Shown: positions 1 through 7,451, counted from the first letter of the stretch. The stretch is 26,149 bases of DNA from Butyrivibrio sp. (GCF_024699075.1 NZ_JAILQF010000455.1:1-26149); one strand, 5' to 3'. The notes: generated by a model not told the origin, from the sequence alone. Numbers and translations: made by a program.

Positions 1-252
1 ATTGTTCTCTATTATCGCAGCAAAGTCCTGATTGCCGATAGATATCTCACTTCGCATATCTGCCCGTGCGAAAGAAACCGAAAGCGCATCTTCCAGCGCA
101 TCAATAGTTGATTTTCGAGGCGAATCAACTTTACCCCCCAGCACTTTTTGTACTGTACTAAGCGGAAGTCCTGATCTCTCGGCAATTTGCTCGTATGTTA
201 AATTAAGTTCTTTTTTTCTATTTTGTAGATTATTGATGTTGGAATATTTCAT
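1..252 (-). CDS. XRE-family helix-turn-helix regulator, N-terminal part (runs off window)
   Basis: The minus-strand frame opens with ATG at 252-250 and stays open for 84 codons to the window edge. An ideal ribosome binding site (AGAAGGAGA) lies about 8 nt upstream. Residues 5-55 have the lambda-repressor-like pattern: a first helix (LQNRKKEL), then YEQIAERSGLPLSTVQKVLGG as the helix-turn-helix core, then STIDALEDALSV as the closing helices. This is the usual DNA-binding domain of XRE regulators. What follows (SIGNQDFAAIIENN) starts a C-terminal domain that is cut off, so the effector or partner function is unknown. The promoter just upstream is overlaid with palindromes, so autorepression is likely. 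A partner gene may follow it outside the window. Confidence 0.85.
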   Translation of the reverse strand, partial: MKYSNINNLQNRKKELNLTYEQIAERSGLPLSTVQKVLGGKVDSPRKSTIDALEDALSVSFARADMRSEISIGNQDFAAIIENN

Positions 253-272
253 AAGAAAGTCTCCTTCTGATT

Positions 273-363
273 GCAATTATAGCATATAAAATAGCAATAT
301 TGCAATTCTGGGCTTTTTAAATTGCAATATTGCTATTTTTAATACCCCAAATTGCAATATCGC
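273..363. promoter_or_regulatory. Array of palindromic operator-like sites
   Basis: The perfect 10-bp palindrome GCAATATTGC occurs at 294-303 and 324-333. A one-mismatch copy (GCAATATCGC) lies at 354-363, giving exact 30-bp spacing. A looser 11-bp copy (GCAATTATAGC) lies at 273-283, on the -10 of the XRE promoter. The flanks extend the symmetry (ATAGCAATATTGCAAT against ATTGCAATATTGCTAT). The array sits directly upstream of a helix-turn-helix gene and covers its promoter boxes, so it most likely holds that protein's binding sites. Spacing near three helical turns would let dimers bind one face of the DNA. Confidence 0.6.
276..305 (-). promoter_or_regulatory. Promoter of the XRE regulator
   Basis: On the minus strand, TTGCAA (300-305) and TATAAT (276-281) are separated by 18 nt, and TGC directly precedes the -10 (extended -10). 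The start codon of the regulator lies about 20 nt further on. Both boxes overlap the GCAAT-type palindromes described for 273-363, so the repressor would be expected to block its own promoter. Confidence 0.65.
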
Positions 364-662
364 TCCTAATGAGTGGCTCAAAGAAGCCCAGAAAGATTTT
401 AAAGAGAACAGAGAAGATTACGGCGATGGTGCTTCAAAGCCAAGCGGAGTCTTTGACCTTGAGAATTCCATCTGGCGTAACACTACAAATAGTTAACGAA
501 AAGGGTATCAAAGCAGCCACTGCAACAGTAATTCTCATGAAAGACGGCTGCGCAGAAATTGAAGAAGTAAAAGAATTCACAGCCGACCAGCCCTTTACAT
601 ACATGATCCTCACAGACAGTGAAACTCCAGAGCTTCTCTTCTATGGCCAGCTTGTAAAATAG
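353..662 (+). pseudogene. Serpin gene remnant (internal deletion and frameshift)
   Basis: Two reading frames each carry a serpin piece. The frame from 353 to the TAA at 494-496 reads ...NEWLKEAQKDF... and ends with LENSIWRNTT, resembling the N-terminal serpin region that carries the N-x-[IL]-W motif. The frame ending at 662 reads VNEKGIKAATATV (serpin hinge, family pattern E-K-G-x-x-A-A-x-A-T), then KEFTADQPFTYMI and LLFYGQLVK, which match the serpin C-terminal strands (ADRPFxFxI and LFxGxxxxP). A functional serpin is about 370-420 aa. Here only about 40 N-terminal and about 60 C-terminal residues remain, joined near 480-495 in different frames, so most of the inhibitor fold is gone. An open frame of 110 codons (330-662, or from ATG 369) exists, but no good ribosome binding site is visible. 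The serpin C-terminus assignment is fairly firm; the N-terminal piece is less certain. Confidence 0.65.
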
Positions 663-682
663 TTTGCTTCATGTATATTGCT

Positions 683-1336
683 TTACGCAAGTGCCCTGAC
701 TTCTCTGATCAGTTCTGTGTAAGACTTATCATGCCCGAATAGAAGAGACGTTCCAAGGACAAATCCATCCATTCCGCAATGAGCATACTTCTTGACTCTT
801 TCTGCCGTACATGCGCCATCCCAATAAAGTTTAAAATTCATTTCTGCTTTTAGTTCCTCAAACTTGGGAATTTTTTCTCCGACATATGGAAGAAACATCT
901 GACCTGCATTCCCAGGATTCACAGACATTACAAGAACCTTATCTACTATTCGCAGCATCTCATATACAGTTTCTACACTAGTCCCGGGATTTACAGCTAT
1001 CCCAGGAATCATTTTGGCATTCATTATTTTCTGAAGAGTTGTGGATACATGATATTCAGCTTCCGGATGGATATAAACTGTATCTCCGGGGCGCATTACA
1101 TCAAGAAAGAGGTCTATTGTATGATTAGGCTGTTCCACCATAAGATGGACATCCAAAGGCTTCTTGGCAGCTCCTGCTATGTATTTTATATCATTTAATG
1201 ACATAGCAAAGTTAGGAACATAATGTCCGTCCATTATATCGATATGAAAAGAATCTATACCAGCAGCTTCAAGTGACCTAACTTCTCTTTCAAGATTGCC
1301 ATAATCTGCACACATCATAGAAGCCATAAGTTCCAT
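683..1336 (-). CDS. Ribulose-phosphate 3-epimerase-like protein, cassette copy 1
   Basis: This 217-aa TIM-barrel protein belongs to the ribulose-phosphate 3-epimerase superfamily, a cytosolic family that interconverts keto-pentose phosphates (or, in AlsE-like members, ketohexose phosphates) using a metal ion. The metal and catalytic set is present: H31 and D33 in FHIDIMDG, H64 in DVHLM, and D173 in WDGA. The VNPG loop and the phosphate-binding GFVLGTSLLF end are also recognisable. It departs from housekeeping Rpe: the mobile loop is GNAGQ, not GFGGQ, and the strand usually VDGG is WDGA. That suggests a different sugar phosphate. It is the last gene of a LicD / GPT C-domain / epimerase cassette that recurs at 13279-15361, so a role in making a precursor for a phospho-decorated glycan is likelier than pentose-phosphate metabolism. 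Start: ATG with GGAAG about 7 nt upstream; it aligns with copy 2. Confidence 0.8.
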   Translation of the reverse strand: MELMASMMCADYGNLEREVRSLEAAGIDSFHIDIMDGHYVPNFAMSLNDIKYIAGAAKKPLDVHLMVEQPNHTIDLFLDVMRPGDTVYIHPEAEYHVSTTLQKIMNAKMIPGIAVNPGTSVETVYEMLRIVDKVLVMSVNPGNAGQMFLPYVGEKIPKFEELKAEMNFKLYWDGACTAERVKKYAHCGMDGFVLGTSLLFGHDKSYTELIREVRALA

Positions 1337-1415
1337 ATCATGCTTCCATAGCTTTGTAAGCTGTATCTGATTTTTATAATAATAGACCAGTTGGATTGAA
1401 TTTAAATAATATTAT

Positions 1416-1775
1416 TCAAACATCAAAACTTTCGATCATTACAGGTTTTTTGTTTTCCTGCATGTAGTACACAGCATCCGAATAGTCACCATAATAAGCA
1501 TCACATGTATCAGCAAGAACTTTTAAGTCTTTGCTTTCATCGAATTCGCCAAGTTCCTTGTCTTTAAAATCTGACACAATCTGTCTGTACTCATTAAGGA
1601 ATTCGAACTCATTAATATTCATAAACTCTTCAGTTCTTATATATGGATACCATACAACCTTGATCTTATCTGCATTCAAAGCGAAAATTGAGAGATTTCT
1701 TTTGATCTTATTAAGGGCAATTTCTTTTTTGGATAAAATAGGAAGAACATCAGTATAATATAAAAGTCTCTTCAT
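1416..1775 (-). CDS. Stand-alone C-terminal domain of the CDP-glycerol glycerophosphotransferase-like family, copy 1
   Basis: This 119-aa protein equals the C-terminal third of the GPT-like protein at 17682-18671. Shared features are an opening strand (RLLYYTDVLP here, TVLFCTSVFE there), a helix LNKIKRNLSIF, the VVWYPY segment (family W-R-P-x), and an ending CDAYYGDYSDAVYYMQENKKPVMI. The YYGD and KPVMI motifs form a nucleotide or phosphosugar-binding corner in this family. The start codon (ATG, GGAG about 7 nt upstream) falls exactly at the domain boundary and the arrangement recurs at 13971-14342. It therefore looks like a deliberate free-standing module, not a decayed gene. Alone it lacks the N-terminal Rossmann-like half. 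It may pair with a protein such as the LicD-GPT N-half fusion at 11814-13286, but that is inference. Confidence 0.6.
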   Translation of the reverse strand: MKRLLYYTDVLPILSKKEIALNKIKRNLSIFALNADKIKVVWYPYIRTEEFMNINEFEFLNEYRQIVSDFKDKELGEFDESKDLKVLADTCDAYYGDYSDAVYYMQENKKPVMIESFDV

Positions 1776-1804
1776 ATAATGCTCCGTTTCTATATAACCT
1801 GCTC

Positions 1805-2821
1805 TTACATAGCACCTATCATTTCAAAATACTCTTTCTGGCTTTTATAAAACGGATAATCATGAACCTGAGTTCCTCTTACAGGAAGGACCCAATTATT
1901 TCCATAATTATTTCTTAACCATTCATCATAATTCCTTACTCCAAGCACAGTCATCATTTCAAATGGATAAATAAGGGTATCATCATACCATTCCTTCTTA
2001 CGCCAGGAATCTATATTATCAGTAGCTATATATGGATAATACGAAACTGTATCAGCTTCACTTTCATCGAAAAGCTGTGCCAGCGCTTCACACAATCTGC
2101 AAAGCTGGTTACGGATCGGTCCTCGTTCGTTCAAAACAAAAGAATTTCCAAAATATCTTTTTAATATATCGGCAAGCTGTGTTATTGCCGTTAGAAATTC
2201 ATGTTTTTTCTCTATAGAGATATTATTAGCATTTGCAAGTTCCATAATGCTTATATTATTATCTGTAGTAGTATTTATATCTTTATCATAAATATTTTCA
2301 AGATCAATACACATATATAAAAGCTTATAAGCAAGCTGATATATAAGTTTTTGCATTTTGGCATTTCCAGAATCTCTAGGAACATAATCAAGTGGATAAA
2401 TATCAAGACCAACTACATATGGGCAACCATAAAACTCATCCATACGTTCTTTGCTCCAAGTAAGTTTTCCACCCAGGTTATTGGTTGCAAGAGCTTTAAA
2501 AGTATGGAACATATTGGAAGAATATATACTCTGAATACGAATTGAAGGAGGAAGTTCATCAGCATGTTCTAACAGATAATTAAAATCCGGTCTAAGCATA
2601 CATACATCTATATCATCATCCCATGGGATAAAACCCTTATGTCGAACAGCTCCTAATAAAATTCCATATTCTGCGAAACACCTAAGACCATTTTGGTCAC
2701 AGAATTCCATAAGCATATCAAGGACTTTCATTTCAGAAGCCCATGCACGCTTCATTTCTTCTGATATAAGAAATCCATGCCTTACTTCTTCTTTAAAAAA
2801 GGATTCCGGTATTTCTAGCAC
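1805..2821 (-). CDS. LicD family phosphotransferase, copy 1
   Basis: This 338-aa protein carries the LicD/nucleotidyltransferase-fold signature: EYGILLGAVRHKGFIPWDDDIDV at about residues 51-73, where the WDDDID acidic cluster binds metal. LicD proteins transfer phosphocholine or related phospho-groups from a CDP-activated donor to glycans. The donor here cannot be read from sequence. The N-terminal block (FFKEEVRHGF...MKRAWASEMKVL) and the C-terminal GTQVHDYPFYKSQ are shared with the other four LicD paralogues in the window. The start is GTG with GGAGGAG about 9 nt upstream; the next methionine would delete the conserved N-terminal block. It is the first gene of the minus-strand cassette with the GPT C-domain and the epimerase-like gene, and is divergent from the gene at 3076. 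Confidence 0.88.
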   Translation of the reverse strand: MLEIPESFFKEEVRHGFLISEEMKRAWASEMKVLDMLMEFCDQNGLRCFAEYGILLGAVRHKGFIPWDDDIDVCMLRPDFNYLLEHADELPPSIRIQSIYSSNMFHTFKALATNNLGGKLTWSKERMDEFYGCPYVVGLDIYPLDYVPRDSGNAKMQKLIYQLAYKLLYMCIDLENIYDKDINTTTDNNISIMELANANNISIEKKHEFLTAITQLADILKRYFGNSFVLNERGPIRNQLCRLCEALAQLFDESEADTVSYYPYIATDNIDSWRKKEWYDDTLIYPFEMMTVLGVRNYDEWLRNNYGNNWVLPVRGTQVHDYPFYKSQKEYFEMIGAM

Positions 2822-2994
2822 GCAGATTCTCCTCCAGCAGAAATATAGTCACTTCCTCATATAATACTTTTTTATTCAAACTTAGACTGGTAATTTATTA
2901 TAAATATGCGTAGGTTTTAGAACTGATTATCGTTAATTATGTTATTATTATATCATAAGTATATGTTTTGAATTTATTTTTAAAGATCTTAATT

Positions 2995-3021
2995 TTGATT
3001 TTGTTTTGCAATTCTTATAAT
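2995..3021 (+). promoter_or_regulatory. Possible promoter for the broken gene at 3076
   Basis: TATAAT at 3016-3021 has TTGATT at 2995-3000, a 15-nt spacer that is shorter than ideal. It lies in the 254-bp AT-rich divergent spacer between two oppositely oriented genes, about 50 nt before the start codon at 3076. Confidence 0.35.
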
Positions 3022-3075
3022 AAATAACTGTTTTTATTATTCTAACTTACAGATATCACTCGAAAGGTTATTGCC

Positions 3076-4053
3076 ATGGCTGATAATATGAAGTTTGATG
3101 CTATCATAATTCAGACTCCTGATGATTTCAAAAGGATGACAGGTCATCACGAAAGGATGTGTGCACTTCTCCCTACAGATAAAATATTTTTCGTAGGAAG
3201 GAATGAGATAAGTGAACTGTTAAAGGCTGAGCAAGGCAAGTATCCTAAGTCTTCCGCCATACGTCGTGCCGGTTTTATAAACGAAAACGATATACTTGAT
3301 TTTGATGCCGTTCATAAGATTGTCTGCGAAATAGTGAGTCGTGATATGGATGGTCAGATTCCGGAGTGAAATATTACCGGCTGGTATTACCAGCAGTTCA
3401 TCAAATACAATTATTCTCTATACTCAAATAATAAATATTATCTTGTGTGGGATGGTGATACTGTTCCATGCAGCTCCTTTTCCATGTTTTCAGATGATGG
3501 GCATCCATATCTGGATACCAAGCGCGAATACCATAAACCATATTTTGATATAATAAGTAAACTAATGCCTGGACTAACCAAATATTTTGATAAATCCTTC
3601 ATATCAGAACATATGCTTATGAACTGCGACCTGATATGAGAACTGACAGGTAAGATTGAGTCAAATGACAGACTGCAGGGAAACTCCTTTTGGGAAATGA
3701 TTCTCAGGAGTTTAAATGCTTCAGAACTTATGGATTCAGCATTTAGCGAATTCGAAACCTATGGCACCTATGTAATGACCAAGCACCCCAAAGAATACCT
3801 TCTTAGGAGCTGGAATTCAATGAGATACGGGGCGATGTTCTTCGATAAAGATGTCATAAACGAAAATGACTTTACATGGCTTTCCAAAGACTTCTTTGCC
3901 ATATCTTTTGAAAAGAACCAGGAAATCCGTCCCGATACTGACAATATCTTCAACAATCCCAAATATCAGGAGAAACTTTCCGCAAGACAGATAATGGAAA
4001 TGGTTCAGGAAGATTATAAGAACGACGAATATATAGAAGTATGGGATGATTGA
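3076..4053 (+). pseudogene. DUF6492-like glycosyltransferase, interrupted by two in-frame TGA codons
   Basis: One frame runs from ATG 3076 to the TGA at 4051-4053 (about 325 codons) and is broken only by TGA at 3367-3369 and 3637-3639. With those bridged, the product aligns end to end with residues 10-326 of the large protein at 7725-11561. Shared blocks are KFDAIIIQTPDDF, ITGWYYQQF, WDGDTVPC (a DxD-type glycosyltransferase metal motif), FDKSFISEHML, DSAFSEFETYGTYV, DFFAISFEK and EVWDD. Both TGA codons fall where the paralogue has arginine (PRGITGW and IMRSLI), so each is one base change from CGA or AGA. Reading frame and conserved residues are otherwise intact, which implies recent inactivation. 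The family resembles DUF6492 proteins, presumed glycosyltransferases; the acceptor is unknown. Weak AAGG ribosome binding site. Confidence 0.75.
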
Positions 4054-4133
4054 ATTTATTTATTATATTATTACCCGCTTTTAACTCCCACTGACATTCT
4101 TTGATAGCTAAAATCATATTTTAAGAGGTTTTT

Positions 4134-4496
4134 ATGAAAATTTTATTCTACAGATATAATAGCATATGTGAGCCCAGTATCATTGCAGCTCTTACCGGAT
4201 TCTCCATAGATGTTCAGGAAATTATGGAAGATAAAAGCGGAACCATAGAATCTGCAAAATGTAATATAGAGCGCGTAAGATCTGCCATTGAGTCTTATAA
4301 ACCCGATGCCGTTTTTAGCATCAATTTTTTTCCAATGCTTTCAAAAATTTGCCACATATATGGTCTTATTTATATTGCTCAAAGTGTAGACTGCCCTGTA
4401 ATGGAACTTTTTGACAAGTCAGTTCAATACGAAACCAATAGGATATTTCTTTTTGACAATATGTGCAGATTATCAGAAAACATTGGAACTCCCTAG
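4134..4496 (+). pseudogene. Truncated CgeB/DUF3880-like glycosyltransferase (N-terminal third only)
   Basis: The 120-aa product matches the first ~115 residues of the 395-aa glycosyltransferase at 15354-16541. Shared blocks are YRYNSICEP, FSINFFPxLSxIC, VSVDCPVxExF and NRxFLFD. The C-terminal donor-binding domain (glycosyl transferase group 1-like) is absent. After SENIGTP it stops at a TAG (4494-4496), where an unrelated coding remnant begins. Start ATG has AGAGG 5 nt upstream, so the fragment may still be translated, but it should lack transferase activity. It sits just downstream of the TGA-interrupted DUF6492-like gene and together they form a decaying segment. Confidence 0.75.
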
Positions 4497-4920
4497 ACAG
4501 ATGGCTGAAGAACTTGCTTTCTGTACAAAAGGATATTCACTGTGCTTTCAGGCACTTGGATACCATTGTTGGGATGCTTTGTGCAAAGAAGGCGAATTGA
4601 ATAATGAAGTAATGAAAGACGTCTACAATGAACTTGATATTACTCTTTCAGAACTAGCTTATGAAAAGATATGGGATGAGCTATCAAAGAAAGATAAGGA
4701 AGTACTAAAGGCAATATGCACTATTCAGAATGATTCAGATAGCAACCTTGTAAAAGTAGAAGATATCAGATCATTAATCGGTATATCATCAAACACGTTT
4801 ACTACGTATAGAACAAGGCTCATAGACAGTGGAATCCTGGATGGAAAGCAATTTGGCTCGGTTTCGTTTAAGCTACCAAGATTTGACACATTTGTCAGAT
4901 TAAGAAGTAACTATTTATAA
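4486..4920 (+). pseudogene. C-terminal remnant of an AAA-type ATP-binding protein
   Basis: From about 4486 the reading changes frame and character. The 140 residues from Met 4501 include TKGYSLCFQALGYHCWD, LAYEKIWDELSKKDKEVL, IRSLIGISSNTFTTYRTRLIDSG and KLPRFDTFV. This order (lid helices, then a winged-helix with a YRxRLxxxGI recognition segment and a terminal LPRF motif) is that of the C-terminus of a widespread family of AAA/ORC-like ATP-binding proteins in Firmicutes. The P-loop and Walker B portions are missing. A junction with the truncated glycosyltransferase at about 4485 shows a deletion or recombination that joined two unrelated genes. The family assignment is by recalled pattern and is moderately sure. 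Confidence 0.6.
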
Positions 4921-4973
4921 TTACTTATTCACAGTACCTGTCACACCATTAATTATAAAAGTAGGTAACTCAT

Positions 4974-6242
4974 ATGGCGAACAATAAAAAGATTGCATTT
5001 ATTATCTGTACAAATAATAAGATACAATTCGATGAATGTAAGCTATATATTGACAAGCTGATAGTACCTGATGGCTATGAAGTTGAGCTTATTTCTATAT
5101 ACGATGCTGTTTCCATGACTTCAGGCTACAATAATGCTATGTCTAAAACTGATGCTCTATACAAAATCTATATGCATCAGGATGTCTACATAGTAAATAA
5201 ATATTTCCTTTTAAATATTATTGATATTTTTAATAAAGATACATCGATAGGCATGATTGGGATGATAGGGAGCCCTCATATCCCATCTTCTGCCGTTATG
5301 TGGTATGGCGACAGAGTCGGGCATTATAGAACCTGGCCTTCCGAAATGTATGAACATGAAAGAATCACAGAAGATTCAATAATACATGAAGTTGAGTCTA
5401 TAGATGGCTTTATGATGATCACCAAAGTAGATTTACCATGGAGAAGTGATATATTTGATGGATGGGACTTCTACGATGTATCTCAATCTTTTGAAATACG
5501 AAAAAAAGGCTATAAAGTCGTTGTGCCAAATCAGCTATCTACGTGGTGTATTCATGATGACGGAGTTGTTATGTCACTTTGGAATTATGATAGATACCGA
5601 AGGATACTTATAGATAACTATGGTGATATGATTCCTCAGAAAGACGAACAATATTCTGAGCACAAGACAGATTTTGAAACTATAAAAGAATATAGCGATA
5701 ATGCTTCTGGAATGCAGGGAACGATTGCAAATATAATAGATAGAGTAAGCGAAATTATAGAAGATAATGATGCTACATCATTTGCAGCCATATATGAAAA
5801 AAACGCTTCTCATGACAACCTATTTAGAGCATCTTCAATCTTGACGCAAATACAGATAATGGGAAAGTGCGTACTACTAGAGCATAACATGAAACTTTCA
5901 ACGTTTATAGATGATGTTTCAAATGAAGGAGAATTTGAAAATAAACTTCTAACATTAAAACTCATGCTCCGAAGGATAGAATTGGCAAAATATGTAGCAT
6001 TTGAAGATGCGTTAGATGAAGCATATATTTTTATAAATGATAGGCAAATATCTCCATTTAGTATCTATGCCGTAGTATATTCAAGCATATCTATATACGT
6101 CGAACGTAAGAATATTATGTTAAATATTGCATCTAATATGCTTGACAATGGGAATGTTGGTAGCGCTTTCCTTACATTGTCGCTTATACCAAATCCTTCA
6201 GAAGATATAAAACGCTTATTGGAGGAATTTAGCCAATCATAA
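4974..6242 (+). CDS. GT2-like glycosyltransferase (Glyco_tranf_2_5 type)
   Basis: In this 422-aa protein, residues 5-215 form a compact GT-A domain. It has the N-terminal strand IAFIICTNN, SGYNNAM (55-ish), the acidic motif YMHQDVYIV (66-74) replacing the usual DxD, GMIGSPHIPSS, IDGFMMIT (143-150, acceptor loop) and WDFYDVSQSFE (164-174). This order is characteristic of the small glycosyltransferase family PF13712 common in Firmicutes glycan clusters. Residues 225-422 are mostly helical with no recognised motif and may serve for oligomerisation or acceptor binding. The protein at 18758-19975 is a degenerate relative. Here the catalytic motifs are intact. The gene stands alone between a decay zone and a convergent DUF4422 gene; start ATG with a weak TAGG box. 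Confidence 0.75.
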   Translation: MANNKKIAFIICTNNKIQFDECKLYIDKLIVPDGYEVELISIYDAVSMTSGYNNAMSKTDALYKIYMHQDVYIVNKYFLLNIIDIFNKDTSIGMIGMIGSPHIPSSAVMWYGDRVGHYRTWPSEMYEHERITEDSIIHEVESIDGFMMITKVDLPWRSDIFDGWDFYDVSQSFEIRKKGYKVVVPNQLSTWCIHDDGVVMSLWNYDRYRRILIDNYGDMIPQKDEQYSEHKTDFETIKEYSDNASGMQGTIANIIDRVSEIIEDNDATSFAAIYEKNASHDNLFRASSILTQIQIMGKCVLLEHNMKLSTFIDDVSNEGEFENKLLTLKLMLRRIELAKYVAFEDALDEAYIFINDRQISPFSIYAVVYSSISIYVERKNIMLNIASNMLDNGNVGSAFLTLSLIPNPSEDIKRLLEEFSQS

Positions 6243-6300
6243 TATATTATGGAGACTTATAGCACCTTGTATCAATGTGCAGTTTACATAGATTCTACCA

Positions 6301-7317
6301 TCACTTTATAAATGTTTTATCCGCATAAACAACTTTAAACTTTTCCCTATTCATGAAAAAGAAAAACGTGATCAATCGCTCTGACAGAAAGCCCGGATAA
6401 CGATTTTGATATCTGTCATTTATTATTCCGCATTCTTCTAATACATTAAATACGATAGGAAACATCCACCTACACATCTCATCAAATACTTCTCTTTGTG
6501 CAACAACCATATTGCATGGACTATAGCATCCAGTGTTTTCAAAAAAACCTGTAGCCTTTTCCAAGCACTCTTCACCATAAATCCTATCTATTTGCTTCAG
6601 CATTGAATTCCACGGTCCGATATCATGTCTGGAAACGTAATTGTCTTTTATGCTTGGAGATACATATAACGGAACCGGAAGTATAACATCAGCATCCCCA
6701 TCCTGAATAATTGCGCTCCAACCAGCTGGCAATAGAAATCTTCTACGATAATGCTCTATTCCCACAACTTCAGCATCTGCATTCTTCCATATCCAGTACA
6801 TAGCAGTAAGCTCACACATTTGCCGATTCCGATCAGAAATATTATTACCGGTATTATCAACATATCTGCATTCTTTCAACTGTTCATCTGCTAACGCTCG
6901 CCCCGCCTGAATAAAACTCTCATATCTTTCAAGCGGCACGTCTGTCGCCAGCGGAGAATCAGCCTCAGATTTCACTGCATATATAACAGAGGATTTGTCT
7001 ACTTCATCATCATGATTTCGTAGTGCCTTACTATAATCCAACTTACTAAACGTCCAATGCATCTCCTTAAAATACGCATTAACAAACTGGTTACGAAGCC
7101 TCATATCAAGCTCTGCATTAACAGGCACAATATCTGTGATACCACAGTTATTAAGGATCTCACAAATGCGCTCATGTGATACCCCGCGAGTTGCAATGTA
7201 TACCCTCGCCTCGCTGTCAAGTGATACGCCTTTTCCAATCCTGATTACTGATAGTCCATCACCACCGTTGCAAGTTACATAATACTTATTTTCAAAGTAT
7301 ATACACCTCGCCCCCAA
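6301..7317 (-). CDS. DUF4422 glycosyltransferase with an N-terminal extension
   Basis: Residues ~110-338 match the DUF4422 family, putative glycosyltransferases of capsule and LPS clusters: VIYAVKSEAD at the start, GIEHYRRRF at 186-194 (family G-x-x-H-Y-R-R), DVILPVP with DNYVSRHD following, and NRYPGFLSERL near the end. Residues 1-105 are extra. The part VYIATRGVSHERICEILNNCGITDIV looks like the second half of a small Rossmann-like sensor domain found before many such enzymes, but the glycine-rich first half is not evident. The start is uncertain: the first in-frame start is TTG at 7317, a GGGGGCGAGG box lies just inside it, and the next in-frame Met is residue 72. The N-terminus may be truncated or use a rare start. 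Convergent with the gene ending at 6242. Confidence 0.72.
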   Translation of the reverse strand: MGARCIYFENKYYVTCNGGDGLSVIRIGKGVSLDSEARVYIATRGVSHERICEILNNCGITDIVPVNAELDMRLRNQFVNAYFKEMHWTFSKLDYSKALRNHDDEVDKSSVIYAVKSEADSPLATDVPLERYESFIQAGRALADEQLKECRYVDNTGNNISDRNRQMCELTAMYWIWKNADAEVVGIEHYRRRFLLPAGWSAIIQDGDADVILPVPLYVSPSIKDNYVSRHDIGPWNSMLKQIDRIYGEECLEKATGFFENTGCYSPCNMVVAQREVFDEMCRWMFPIVFNVLEECGIINDRYQNRYPGFLSERLITFFFFMNREKFKVVYADKTFIK

Positions 7318-7336
7318 AAAATTCGAAATATTGTTT

Positions 7337-7364
7337 ATATTATCACTTGTTTATCGCCATTCAA
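7337..7364 (-). promoter_or_regulatory. Probable promoter of the DUF4422 gene
   Basis: On the minus strand, TTGAAT (7359-7364) and TAATAT (7337-7342) are 16 nt apart, with a TGA just before the -10 (extended type). The predicted start of transcription lies some 13 nt before the TTG codon at 7317, giving a very short leader. That adds to the doubt over the annotated start. Confidence 0.45.
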
Positions 7365-7451
7365 AACAATACAACACGATATATTGTATTCTTATTCTCC
7401 TACACCTATATGTATATATTGACACTAATATAAACTCTATTAAGAGTATAA

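Noticed and set aside
32..289. 85-codon plus-strand open frame at the window start
   Set aside because: It is antisense to the XRE regulator, which has a clear helix-turn-helix, ribosome binding site and promoter.
273..363. CRISPR-like or tandem repeat array
   Set aside because: The repeated units are only 10-16 bp palindromes with non-variable AT-rich spacing over a promoter, which fits operators and not a CRISPR.
683..1336. Housekeeping rpe of the pentose phosphate pathway
   Set aside because: Two copies occur in glycan cassettes and both carry non-standard loops, so a specialised role is more likely; the symbol rpe was not assigned.
2032..2545. Plus-strand open frames inside the minus-strand LicD gene
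   Set aside because: Out-of-frame shadows of a well-supported LicD coding sequence; no start signals or recognisable domains.
3367..3639. TGA recoding (Sec, Trp or Arg) in the interrupted DUF6492-like gene
   Set aside because: TGA ends other genes here normally (4051-4053, 13284-13286, 20980-20982), both sites align with Arg, and the next gene is also broken. Simple nonsense mutations in a decaying segment fit better.
4411..4500. Upstream part of the 4411-4920 open frame as coding
   Set aside because: Before about 4486 this frame is only the shadow of the truncated glycosyltransferase; homology to the AAA-type tail starts after the junction.
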